DNA of 64,000 bases from assembly GCF_020520425.1 (NCBI RefSeq), contig NC_079487.1, positions 107,046,141 through 107,110,140 of the forward strand, in the 5' to 3' direction. The notes beneath the pieces were generated by a model. The model was given only the letters and a program-made list of their open reading frames with translations. It had not been told where the DNA came from and made no database searches. The position numbers and the translations under genes were made by a program. Below, piece after piece: positions 49,447 to 59,944 of the stretch; within the stretch, counting starts at the first letter, position 1, and the number at the start of each line of letters is the position of its first letter. The DNA comes from Spinacia oleracea (taxonomy: Eukaryota > Streptophyta > Magnoliopsida > Caryophyllales > Amaranthaceae).

Positions 49447-52271
49447 TTACTTTTGTTTTTCGGGACAATTACGAATATCATGGTAACCCAACTTCTTACA
49501 ACCTTTACACAACCTCTTCTTCTTTTGACTTTGTTCAATAGCTTTTTCTTTATCACTCTTCAACCGTTTATCACTTCCACTACCTTGAACATGAACCCCG
49601 GTTCCTTTATTCTTTGATACTTTAGGCGGTTTGGTCAAAATTTCACTAGGAACACTAGCTCCAATAAGCAATTCAATATATTGAGCTTTGCTAGAAACAC
49701 TACCACTCAATCCATCAACAATACTACTTTGAGATTCCAAATCTAACCTCAATGATCGTAGATTATCCACAAGAGCACTTAGTGTCAATTCATTCCCTTG
49801 AGCCAAACTCACACAAGAATGAATTTCACTCCACAAATCATTCAACAATATCTTCCTATCTACAACTTGAACACATTGCTCCAACTCATTCCCTTCTAAA
49901 TCAAAAATCGGCTTCTTACATGCCATTATACTCCACCGGTTAAGCACATAAGCATCGGGAATTTTTTTAATATGTTTTGCCTTCCAAACCCAAACCATAT
50001 GCCTACAAGGAATCCCTTGCCTTTCAAATGACTTGCATAAACAACTAGTATCAAATGTTTCAACATTAAAAAGAACATCAAACTTACGGACACGACAACC
50101 TTCACCAATAGTATAAACATCCAATCCAAATTCTTTCTTAAAACTATCAAGCCCACAAGAGAAAAAAGCTGATTCAACCTCGTCTTGAAACTCATAAAAA
50201 ACAGTTGTCGTGTAAACTTCAGAAGCAAATTTCTCTATGGCAGAACGTGATTTGCATTCAGGATGTTTATGTTTAGAAGAATTATCATTTTCACCTTGAG
50301 TATGGCGTTGAGCATCCAAAGCACTTTCGAATCTCATGTAAAACTCAACAAGGGTAAGATGTGGATTAGTGAACTTAGTATAAAAGTTATTCTCACTCTC
50401 TGACCTTGATGTGGTTCGCATAATACCACACAAAAATAAATCCCTAAAATAAGCCGGAATCCACATTTCACGCTTCTCATAAATTTGCAACAACCAGTCA
50501 TGGTTTTCCAACATAAATTCACTAATAACCTTAGCCCACCTCTCTTCAAACTCAGACGGTTCAATCTCTTCACTCCAAACAGCTTTGCAAATCTTTTGTA
50601 GAAAGTCAGAATCTGGTGGAAGATCACGACACACTTTATCAGGCATCTTTTTCATAATATGCCACATGCAAAACCGATGCTCTGTAGAACGAAATACTTT
50701 GGGAAAGGCAACTTTCATTGCAGGATCTTCATCAGTAATCAAACAGAGAGGCTCATTACCTCCCATTGCCTTCACAAATGTTTTAAAAACCCACTCAAAA
50801 GACACTATATCCTCATTAGATATAAGAGCAGCAGCAAAGGTAATACACTTTTTATGGTGATCAACTCCAGTAAACGGCCCAAATATCATATTGTACCTAG
50901 GAAAAAAACAGAGCAGTTTAGAACTTAAGAACAAAACATTTAGATCATAAGGCATAAAGAATAGAACATTACCTATTTGTTGAAAAGGTAGTATCAAATG
51001 AAACCATATCTCCAAAAAGAGCATAATTCTTTCTACAAATAGGATCTGCCCAAAAAGCTCTACAGAGTTGATCTTCTTCATCTAACTCATAATCATAAAA
51101 AAACGCACTCCATAATAACTTTTTATTCTGAAAATTATTGATAAACATTTGTGCATCACATCCTTCAATTAATGCCTTCAAATCTCTCTGAAATTTTTTG
51201 AAATCTTGTTTAGATGCACCAACATTGTCATATGATCCAGTTAATTCCTTCATTATTCTAAAAGACTTCACTGGACCAATGTTAACCTGTGTAAGGAAAC
51301 AGAACACACAATTTAGAACATACACAGAATATTATAGAACATAGGAAGGCAACATTAGAACACAAGAATAAAAAACACCTTTGAATTATCAATAATAATC
51401 TTCTTATGCAAAATACTCATTTTCCTCCCATGCTTATGAAATTTGGCACAACCAGGAGTGTATAGAGGATGATTATGTTCTTCTTTGAAGTATGTCACAA
51501 CATATGATCCATTAATGTTTTTCATACACATTTGAGCACCACAACCAACACGAGTAAGCATTCGCCTTCGTGTAGAACGAGCCTTGTCTGATTTATCTTC
51601 AACAGCTTCCACAACAGGCTTACGAGACGCCTTAAAATCTTCTTTATTACATACAACATACTGGAACGCCACTACACCAGTCTTCTTTCTTCTTGTAGTA
51701 GTACTTTTTCTAGAAGTGAAACCTGAAGCAGTAGCATAAGCTTTATAAAAGGATAAACCTTCCTCGGGATCTTTAAAATTCATTCCGACAATAGGTTTTA
51801 ACTCCTCGGAACAAGAGGGAATCCATTCTCTAGTACCACCAGGACTCAATGAATTAAACACTCTAGGAGTACCAACGGAAGAACTTGATGGTTCATTAAT
51901 AATAATTCCAACTGCACAACATAGAATAAAATAAAAAATTCAAAACAGAGCATAACATATGCAGAACATAAAAACAAAAACTTAGAACATGAGATCAAAA
52001 CTTTAGGAAATGAAATTAAAAGTTTAAAAAATGCAAAAAAAAAAGTAAGGAACATAAAAAAAAAAAAATTAGAACAAAAAAAAAATGTTACAATATGAAT
52101 AAAAGTACAGACAAATGAATAAGATCTAAAGAACATAAAAAGAAATATTTAGAACATGATTGAAAAAACTTAGAACATCATCAACAATGAAGGCGAGAAT
52201 TAAATCATACCTGATTGAGTAACTGATGAACTAGAAACATGAGATAACATATCAACTTCAGCAGAAGCCAT
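49447..52271 (-). CDS. FAR1/MULE-type transposase of element B, intact frame
   Basis: Four exons on the minus strand, GT/AG, join into 785 aa without a stop: 52211-52271, 51379-51911, 50973-51286 and 49447-50896. The FAR1-type DNA-binding domain (about residues 45-180) has SFYKAYATASGF, TRVGCGAQM and EEHNHPL. The MULE catalytic core has D296 (VSFDTTFSTNR, split by an intron), D358 (LITDEDPAMKVA) and the HRFCMWHIMKK segment. I could not assign the catalytic Glu with certainty. A SWIM finger follows near residues 565-580 (CLC...CRH), and the C-terminus has a CCHC-like knuckle (CKGCKKLGYHDIRNC). The product should cut and paste elements with matching ends. FAR1/FHY3 host regulators derive from this family, but the element context makes a transposase the better reading. 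Confidence 0.92.
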
Positions 52272-52976
52272 AAAAAATAAAAACATAGCACAATTAACCT
52301 GAAATATTAAAATTAAGAATAATCAGAGATTAAATACAAAACAACAACAAAAAACAAACACAAAATCAAACAAAAACAATTTAAAAAAAATAAAAAGCTA
52401 GAAATCGAATGAAAATCAAAAGAGGACAAAGTTCTAATCAAAATATGAAAGTTCATAATCGTTCAATTGAGAATTAGGAAAAAGTTCATAATCGGAACAA
52501 AATCAAAAGTCGAATTCAAATAAATACAAACAAAAAATAAAGAAATTCAATTAGACTTCAAATACCTTCGACGATTGCTGAAATTCTGGGAAAAAAATTG
52601 ATGAACAAAATCGATAAATTGAGAATAATCAACAAAATTTGAAATCGAAATCCGAAATTCAAGGTAAAACGCAGAAGATTTAATAAATTTGATGAAGAGT
52701 CCGAATTCGAAATCCGATTTGTTTCCTTCGTCTTCGATTGAAGATCGCTGTGCGAGAAGAGGAGAGAGAAAGAACCAAAAAAAATTAGAGAGAGAAAAAA
52801 AATCGGAAAACAAAAAAAAGAAGGAAAGAAAAAAAAAACTTCATGAAATTTACAAAACTTGCCATTAGTAATGAGCAAATCTCAGCAGTTAGATTAAATA
52901 AGATCCAACGGTTAAGAAGGTGTTCTTACCATAAGGAAGTGTTCTCACCGTAAGAAGTGTTCTTACGGGAGCCTTC

Positions 52977-52977
<1 letters not shown>

Positions 52978-53040
<63 letters not shown>

Positions 53041-54316
53041 GGGAGTTTTTTCAAGAAATCTTAGAGCGCCACATATGATTTCCACGTCACTAAATTAAAT
53101 TATAAAGATTAAAAAAGGTAAGTTGACGTAAATTTAATCTAAGTAAAAAAAGATAAAGCCAACATATATTTAATCTAAATAAAAAAGATAAAGCCAAGAT
53201 ATATTTAATCTAAATAAAAAAGATAAAAAAGATAACTTAAAATAGAGTTTCGTATTGTATTTCAAATCTTCAATTATACGGAGACTGTGGTCCTATAAAT
53301 ATCCATTAGATCTTTCAAATCAATGTGTATTTTATTGTTACTTCGTAGAATGAGAGATGCATCTCAAGATCCGTGCTCTCTTATTATGTGATCTTTAACT
53401 TGATTCTATTATAAATTATTGCTCTTAATACTTTAAGTTAATTACAGATTTATAATGAATGCATCAAGCTTGCATAATATGTTCGAGTATACCATATGAT
53501 TAAGGTAAATACATTGTTACATACATTCCATGTTCTCTATATTATGCTTCTTTTTGCTTTGGTGTTTTTTCCTTATAATTTGTTTGTGTCGGTCATTCTT
53601 TATCTCGCCTAATAAATTGTGAATTGTTCTATTTTGTGATAATTAGCAGTTTAATGGGACAAGACTTTGACTGCTATCAATACACTTCATCTTTCTAGGT
53701 GAATTGTATTCCTTTTAATTAATTAAATAGGTTCGAAAATAATATGAATGTTATTATTAATGCATGAAAAATTATTTTTCCCTTTAGATGATTGAATTTT
53801 TTTTGGCTTTGTAAATTTGGTCGTACGAGTAGGTAATACTTTGCACAATAGTAGTGCATGCGGAGTACTTCACATTAATATACTTGATCAATTAAATTTA
53901 AATGGGAAGATGTTGATTCTTAAGTAGATCATAATATATCATTGTAGTGTTACCCTTCATAAAGTTAATATTAATGATATTAAAAGATTTTTTTTTCCTT
54001 ATTTTATTTACTTATTGGATGTTATAACAGGCCCTTTCAATACTCTCCTGGCAAACTTTACAATAGTAAAGATAAGATTTTATTTTGTAAGAGTTTGGGA
54101 GATAAAAAATAATATATTTTTATCACCTTTTTCTAAAAAATAACAATTAGGGATTCACATACTTCGTATAAGAGTCTTTTATAAACTTACACTCCGTAGA
54201 GAATATAAGTCATTGTATATTTAACTATTGTTTTTGATAGATTATGTACATGATTACACAATATTGTAACTATATGCATTTTTTTTTTGCTGTGCATCGC
54301 ACGGGCTTCAAACTAG
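52978..54316 (+). mobile_element. Helitron-like non-autonomous element
   Basis: The 3' end has the hairpin GTGC-ATC-GCAC at 54292-54302, then GGGCTTCAAACTAG ending in CTAG at 54316 and followed by T, which fits the CTRR^T rule. The likely 5' end is TCTATATATA at 52978, leading through the (AT)n run into AAAGGGGAG. It abuts the end of element B, so the border is uncertain. There is no coding sequence. Confidence 0.65.
52981..53037. repeat. (AT)n microsatellite, right border of element B
   Basis: A dinucleotide run lies between element B and the AAAGGGGAG segment. It may belong to the 5' end of the Helitron rather than to a target site of B. Confidence 0.9.
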
Positions 54317-54327
54317 TGGTAAACAAG

Positions 54328-54609
54328 TGTGAGAATATTGCATGGCTATATGATAAATTTGTCAAAACCTTACTTATAAAATTGGGTTCTTGAAAAAAAC
54401 TATGTTATTAAGAAAAAGTTTAGCAATTGACCAACTTATTGTTGGAAGTTTTTTGTTGGGAAAGTCAAAAGGAAATAATATAAAAGGTGAATATAGTTTT
54501 TTTGTCTCACATTGAAAGAGTTCTTCCATTCTTCCTCGATTATATATTGAGTTGAAGGTATAATTTTTGTTTGAGAAAGTGTGAGAGTGGTATAGGTGGA
54601 CACATAACA
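54328..54609 (+). repeat. Candidate small LTR (282 bp)
   Basis: The sequence starts TGTGAGAAT and ends ACATAACA (TG...CA). It is followed at 54611 by a primer-binding-site-like sequence. A matching second LTR and any gag or pol were not found, so it may be a TRIM-like or truncated element. Confidence 0.55.
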
Positions 54610-54610
54610 C

Positions 54611-54628
54611 TGGCGCCCCAACGTGGTC
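54611..54628 (+). promoter_or_regulatory. Candidate tRNA primer-binding site
   Basis: TGGCGCCCCAACGTGGTC begins 2 bp after the LTR-like end and resembles the TGGCGCC-type sites of plant LTR elements. Confidence 0.55.
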
Positions 54629-56137
54629 GATCCTTGGGATCTTTGGATAATGCGATGCGCAAGTATATGGTGAGTTTTGTGGGTCTTACCCTATTCTTTT
54701 TGGTTAAATCCTTGTTACAAGAATCACTTGAGTTGATTACGTAACTGTTAGATTAATTTGCCTTAATGGCTTGATTCTTTTGCCCGTTTTTTTACTGTTG
54801 CTCTTCCCAGTTTTTTATTGCTTAATCAAAATTTTCGTTGCTTCCCAAAAACAAAGAATACAAACAAATCAAACACATTGCTTTCTTTCAAAAATTCATC
54901 TCGATTTTGGGCATATGTTCTAACTCCATTTGGGTTTGTGAGTACACACAAATTCGCAGTTACGCTAATCCTGGAGGGCGGCCGCTTTCTGTTCTACTGC
55001 ACTGAGAGGTAGCACGGAATCGTCTTTTAGGATAATGGGTATCCACGACGCAACAATTGTTCTATAAGTTCGTTCATCAATCAGATAAATTTGTTCTGAT
55101 TTTTATTTTATCGCAACACTTATACGTAGTAAAAAAAATTATGTTATACTACGTAAGATACTACCTTTGGACGTATTATGAACGTTTATTCAAATTTATG
55201 GGGTTGACTTTAATAGATGCACATAACATGACATCTCATGGGGCAATGGGTGATTAAGTGGCACGTGAGATACATATGGTAACATAAAAAATTATGAGTC
55301 TACGTTCATATTTCGGTCAACAGTAGTATCTTACAACTTAAAATTTTTAAAGGAATTTATTCACAAGAATTTAAACGAATTCGTTGTGTTAAACGAATTT
55401 GCTTGGCCAACTCGATCAACCAAGAATTTAACATACTCTAAAAACGTATATGTGAAAGTGACGTGAAGGAGAAGAGTAGCGCGTGCAATAAAGGCGCCTA
55501 ACAGTTCAAACTTTTGCGTCTATTATCCCTACAAGTCAGACCACTATCTTATTATTGCCAATACATTGTATTTTTTTATATATATATTATTGTAATTTCT
55601 CATTATTAAGTATGAAATTATGAATTGAGTAAAAATCAATTAATAATTAACTTATAATTGGAGCAAGAAATAGGTAACAACAGTGTAACTTGAGAAGATG
55701 ATGCGTCATAACAATCATGCATAATACAAATTTGCCCACCATTTGAGTTTAGCTTGTAAAAAAGTAAACGTAATTAAAATATTAAAATGGGTAAAAAAAT
55801 ATGGTGTATCGTCGTGTATGTATCAAAATTAAACCATCATGAGCAACATTTTAAATTATTTATGGGCAAATTTAAAAGTAGACAAAAATAAAAGATAAAT
55901 AAACCCCCCAAAAAAAATCGGTTAACTATATTTAAGAATGAACCAAACAAAACCAGTTTAATTGTTTTTGCCACAAAATGAAAATAGTCATTTTGGTAAA
56001 TAAATTATACGTACTAGCTAGTTTGAGAAATAGATTTTAAAAGTAGCCATTTTGGTAAATAAAATTGTAAAAGTAGCTAGTTTGGTAAAAGATCCCTGAT
56101 AAAGTGATAGATACTTTAGGATTTTATAATTTTTCTA
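54629..56137. other. AT-rich intergenic stretch
   Basis: No supported gene was found. Short duplicated phrases occur (AGTCATTTTGGTAAATAAA near 55986 and again near 56043). The remainder of the LTR element from 54.3 kb may fade out here. Confidence 0.5.
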
Positions 56138-56437
56138 GGCTCGGTTTATTTTAACGAAAAATATTTTTCATGGAAAAGATTAAATAAGTAAAACAAAAAT
56201 AGTTTTACTTTATTTGTTTCCTTACTATAAAAATTACAAAGAAAAATAACATAGAAGTTGAAATGGGAGGAGAGAAAATGAAATGTAATTAAAGGACTAG
56301 AGTAGATAATGTGACATTTACAAAAGGAAAGTGGATTTCTCTTTAGAGAAAGTTGTTTTCCACCTTAACAAAGCAAACGAAGGAAAATGAAAAAATAAAT
56401 TTCCGTGAAAGAATTTTCCATCAAAACAAACGGAGCC
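56138..56437. mobile_element. Tourist-like MITE (300 bp)
   Basis: The ends are GGCTCGGTTTATTTTAACG and, at the right, ATCAAAACAAACGGAGCC. The flanks are CTA (56135-56137) and TTA (56438-56440), close to the TWA duplication of PIF/Harbinger elements. The interior is inverted-repeat-rich with no gene. Confidence 0.65.
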
Positions 56438-56531
56438 TTAGTCTAGATCGATAGTGACGTGATGTTGGGTAGCTAAACAAATTGGCTTAATTTTTATTTG
56501 GTTAGCATATTGTACGATAAACTAGCAGCAA

Positions 56532-56571
56532 GTTGATATGGCCGAGTTGGTCTAAGGCGCCAGATTAAGGT

Positions 56572-56604
<33 letters not shown>

Positions 56605-56612
56605 TGTCAACA
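56532..56612 (+). tRNA. tRNA-Leu (anticodon AAG), copy 3
   Basis: The 81 nt are identical to the copies at 13033 and 20396. The upstream flank GCAGCAA and the downstream TAATTTTTTTT terminator differ from those of the other copies. It lies in the same orientation. Confidence 0.97.
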
Positions 56613-56620
56613 TAATTTTT

Positions 56621-57252
56621 TTTAATTTTTTTGGCTAAACTCGCGCAACAAAAGCAAGACTGATCTGATGGAAATATATGTCAAAAGTAGCTTGTGTCGG
56701 TCTTAGTGGCTGGTGAAGGCTCTGGTGGAACCGTGGAAGTACATGTCAAAAGTGGCGTGTGCCGGCCTTAGTGGAAGTGCATGTCAAAAGTGACTTGTCT
56801 ACAAAATGGACGCAAATAGCTCGTACTATTAGTACTCATGAATTTGGTATTGGTACTGATTAATATGGTATTGGTCTACCAATACACTTTTAAGTAGTAT
56901 TGACATACTTTTTAATTTTTTTGGCTAAACTCACGCAACAAAAGCAAGACTACCTCTTTCGAGGTGCGCAAGAGCGCAAGTATATGTCAAAAAAGGTTTG
57001 TGTGGTTCGGGTGACTGGTGAAAGATGATCTAATGGAAATATATGTCAAAAGTAGCTTGTGTCGGCCTTAGTGGCTGGTGAAGGCTCTGGTGGAACCGTG
57101 GAAGTATATGTCAAAAGTGGCTTGTATCGGCCTTAGTGGAAGTGCATGTCAAAAGTGACTTGTGTCCAAAGTGGACGCAAGTAGCTCGTACTATTGGTAC
57201 TGATTAATGTGGTATTGGTCTACCAATACACTTTTAAGTAGTATTGACATAC
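56621..57252. repeat. Imperfect direct tandem duplication (about 300 and 330 bp)
   Basis: Both units begin TTTAATTTTTTTGGCTAAACTC and contain GGTGAAGGCTCTGGTGG, ATATGTCAAAAGT and CTACCAATACACTTTTAAG. The second starts at 56921 and carries about 35 extra bases near 56955-57020. Its start is 9 bp after the third tRNA. No gene was found. Confidence 0.85.
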
Positions 57253-57921
57253 TATTTGTTGGTACTAAAAAAGATTAAATTATATTTGGTGACTTGTATC
57301 AAATTTGGTCATAAGCCACTTGATGTTTAGAAAACCTTAAGGGGGGCGGGCACAAGCGAGCGTTTTCCCTTTTGGGAATAGACTTTCCAAGATGTTCAGG
57401 TGACTGGGGAGGGCTGTTGGAGGCCCGATTAACTGAATTTTTTGGTAATTTATACCTTGTGTTCCGGTGTTGTAAAGATGGAAACAATGGGCTTCGAGTG
57501 AAGGCCCTTTCGTATGTGTTGAAGATCTTGCTTGCTTGAATGAGTCGAGTCCGAATTCACCTGCACAAGAGCAAAGTCACTAGCCTCGGGGGTGTTTCCG
57601 AGGAAGGCCCCTCCGATGCCTAAGTAAGAACGATGCTCGGATTCTAGAGAGAAGTTCTCTAAAAGAGTAGTCTTAAGGCGATAAATTGGACATACCTTGA
57701 GGTGTGAGCCTTCGTGGCCTATTTATAGTGTTTGTATAATAAATGCCCATAGGTCATTTATTGCTATTGGGCCTTGGGCCTTAATGGATGGCTGAATAGC
57801 CATAGTGGTAAGGTTTGATGCTGTTGTTTAGAGCCATTGGGCTTTGGACTTAGTGGCCCAATTGAATATCAATTGGGAGCCCAAACAACATGCCCCCCAG
57901 ACCCGGTCCATTTAGAATTAA
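57253..57921. other. Upstream flank of the gypsy-type gene, possible LTR of its element
   Basis: GC-moderate sequence with the CCTCGGGGGTGTTTCCGAGG phrase and a CCCCCCAGACCCGG tract before 57910. No gene was found. It could be the leader or LTR of the element that carries the gene at 59945, but paired LTRs are not visible. Confidence 0.35.
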
Positions 57922-59524
57922 CGGTTTTTTCATGAAATACCCCCGAGGTTTACAAAAAACGCACCAAATACCCTCGCGTGTTTCGATTAACATAATATAC
58001 CCCTATTTATCCGTACTGTTCATGAGATGCACCTAACAGTTAACGGCATTAGTCTACCGTTAGTGGAGTTTTACTATTTTGCCCTTAATTGTGTTATGAC
58101 CCCATTTACTTACCTTCCCTTTGACAGAAACTCAAAAAAAAAAATCTCATATTCTTCTATTTCTCTCTCCTCTCCCCTGTTCTTCAAGCTTCAACCTACT
58201 CGAAACCCAGTAATTCTGGGTAGATCCTCCTGCTCTCTGGTCGCCGGCGACGTCCGATCTCCGCTCTCTGGTCGCCGGCGGAGGCCGATCTCTGGTCGCC
58301 GACAGTGATCCGGAGGATCACTTAAATCAGATGTTGATGGTGGTCGACTTGGCTTCGCGGAGGGTGGTCGTTCTCCGGTGGCCGCATTGGGAAGGTTGTC
58401 GATTCTCCGGTGGTGCGGAAGTTTTGCGGCGGTGCAAAAAACGAAGTTGTTCTTCCTCCTGCTCTCTGATAGCCGACGGCGTCCGATTTCCGTTCTCTGG
58501 TCGCCGGCGGAGGCCGATCTCGGCCCAGGGTTCAACATCCTCGGTTGCACCGTCGATTCATTGACCCACTCAAGTGCAACGAGCAATAGAGAAAGAAGGG
58601 ATTCGGAGGACGAATCCCTTAGTTTCTGCAAAGGTAAGGGAGTTGAAGAAGATGAAGAGGAGAGAGAGTCTTCAAAAGTTTCTGCAATTTGAAGCACAAA
58701 AGGGTCAAAAAGTGCTGCATTTAGGGTTAGAATTGAAGCTGATTTTGACGAAATTGGGTATTTTGATTTGCAATTGAATGAAATTCGAGAAGTTGAGGGT
58801 GTTGGGAATTGGGAATTGGGAGAGTGAGTAAAATTGAGTGGAGACTGTTTGAAGAAAATTGGGAGTCAATGTAGAAGCAGACATTGATTATGGATTTATG
58901 GTGGTGGATTTCCAGAATCGAATTCTAATTCTAAGGTTTCTGACTTACTACTAAGATAGTATGAAGCACTTAGTTAAGGAATTCTCTGTAAATGTTGTTG
59001 TAAGTGTTGTTGATCTGAATATCTTTGATAAAGTGGTTTAATTCTTGCAGCCTTTGTGTTTTAAGTAGCTCAATCCTGTATGTTCTTCTCTGGGTCCGCC
59101 CTTCTTGTTTCTCCAATCTCAGTCCAATTTGTGGGCGATTAGTGTGAATGGAAGTAATTGATTTTTCGAATTTGATTGTTTGCACGTTGATTCTTATGTT
59201 GGCGGTTGTAGAACAATGGAGTGCACCGGAGAAGATGGATCAGGAAAAGAGAAGGAAGGGATGGAGAGAAAAGAAAAAAAAAAAAAAGCAGTTTGGATAT
59301 TTAGTGCAACTTAGTTTACAAATAGGTGTATATTGTGCAATAAGTTTAAAAATAGGGGCATTCTGTGAATTATAAACATGACTTAACGGAGGACTAACGG
59401 AAGGTCGGATTAGGGGTATTTGGTGCAAACTTAGGCAAAAATAGGGGTATATTATGTGATTCGAAAGACACGAGGGTATTTGGTGCGTTTTTGCAAACCT
59501 CGGGGGCATTTCATGAAAAAATCG
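57922..59524. mobile_element. Mutator-like element with long TIRs (1603 bp), Pack-MULE-like
   Basis: Inverted repeats of about 90 bp start CGGTTTTTTCATGAAAT at left and end ATTTCATGAAAAAATCG at right. They are flanked by a perfect 9-bp direct repeat, TAGAATTAA, at 57913-57921 and 59525-59533. There is no transposase. The interior has a GC-rich segment (58230-58560) with repeated CTCTCTGGTCGCCGGCGG words and a CT-rich leader, looking like captured host gene DNA. Confidence 0.92.
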
Positions 59525-59682
59525 TAGAATTAAATGGGTGGGTTTTCCAGTTGTCAGAAGTCCAAAAGTTCCCTCTCTTTTTTTTGAAAAGGGATGATTT
59601 GCATTGATGACAAGTGTTGGGACTTGTATTATGTCGTGGAGAACGTGAGTTTGAAAAGAAGTTGATGCGCCTCCTTTTTTTC

Positions 59683-59690
59683 TATAAATA
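59683..59690 (+). promoter_or_regulatory. TATA box of the gypsy-type gene
   Basis: TATAAATA lies about 255 bp before the ATG at 59945, with a CT-rich leader (TTCTCTCTCTTTC) following. A leader intron may exist, since AAAAAGGTAACTTG gives a donor-like site near 59861. Confidence 0.6.
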
Positions 59691-59944
59691 CTGGGCGCTT
59701 AGCTCTCTTCAAACTTTACGTTCTCTCTCTTTCAAACACATTTCCTCTCTTTTTCTGGCGATCGCAGTTTTCGAGTTTCTTCAGATCTACGGAATTCGGT
59801 CAGTTCTGGACTTCGGGAACTTGTGTCGTTCGCTTTGTCGGTGAATTCCGCTTCGGAAAAAGGTAACTTGCTTCTGAATTTTCCTTACTTTTTCGCTCTT
59901 TCCTCTACTCCTCAATCTAAACCCTAGACCGAGAATTCGCGATC

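Noticed and set aside
49447-52271. Host FHY3/FAR1 light-signalling gene
   Set aside because: The gene lies inside a TIR-bounded element, convergent with a Ulp1-like gene and with the element's own motif in its introns, so a transposase is the simpler reading.
54328-54609. Cassandra-type TRIM carrying a 5S rRNA promoter
   Set aside because: No 5S-like A box/C box sequence could be seen in the LTR.
58027-58777. Overlapping open frames inside the 1.6-kb MULE
   Set aside because: Frames are open on both strands because of high GC content. There is no consistent start or splice signal and no known domain, so no CDS is claimed.
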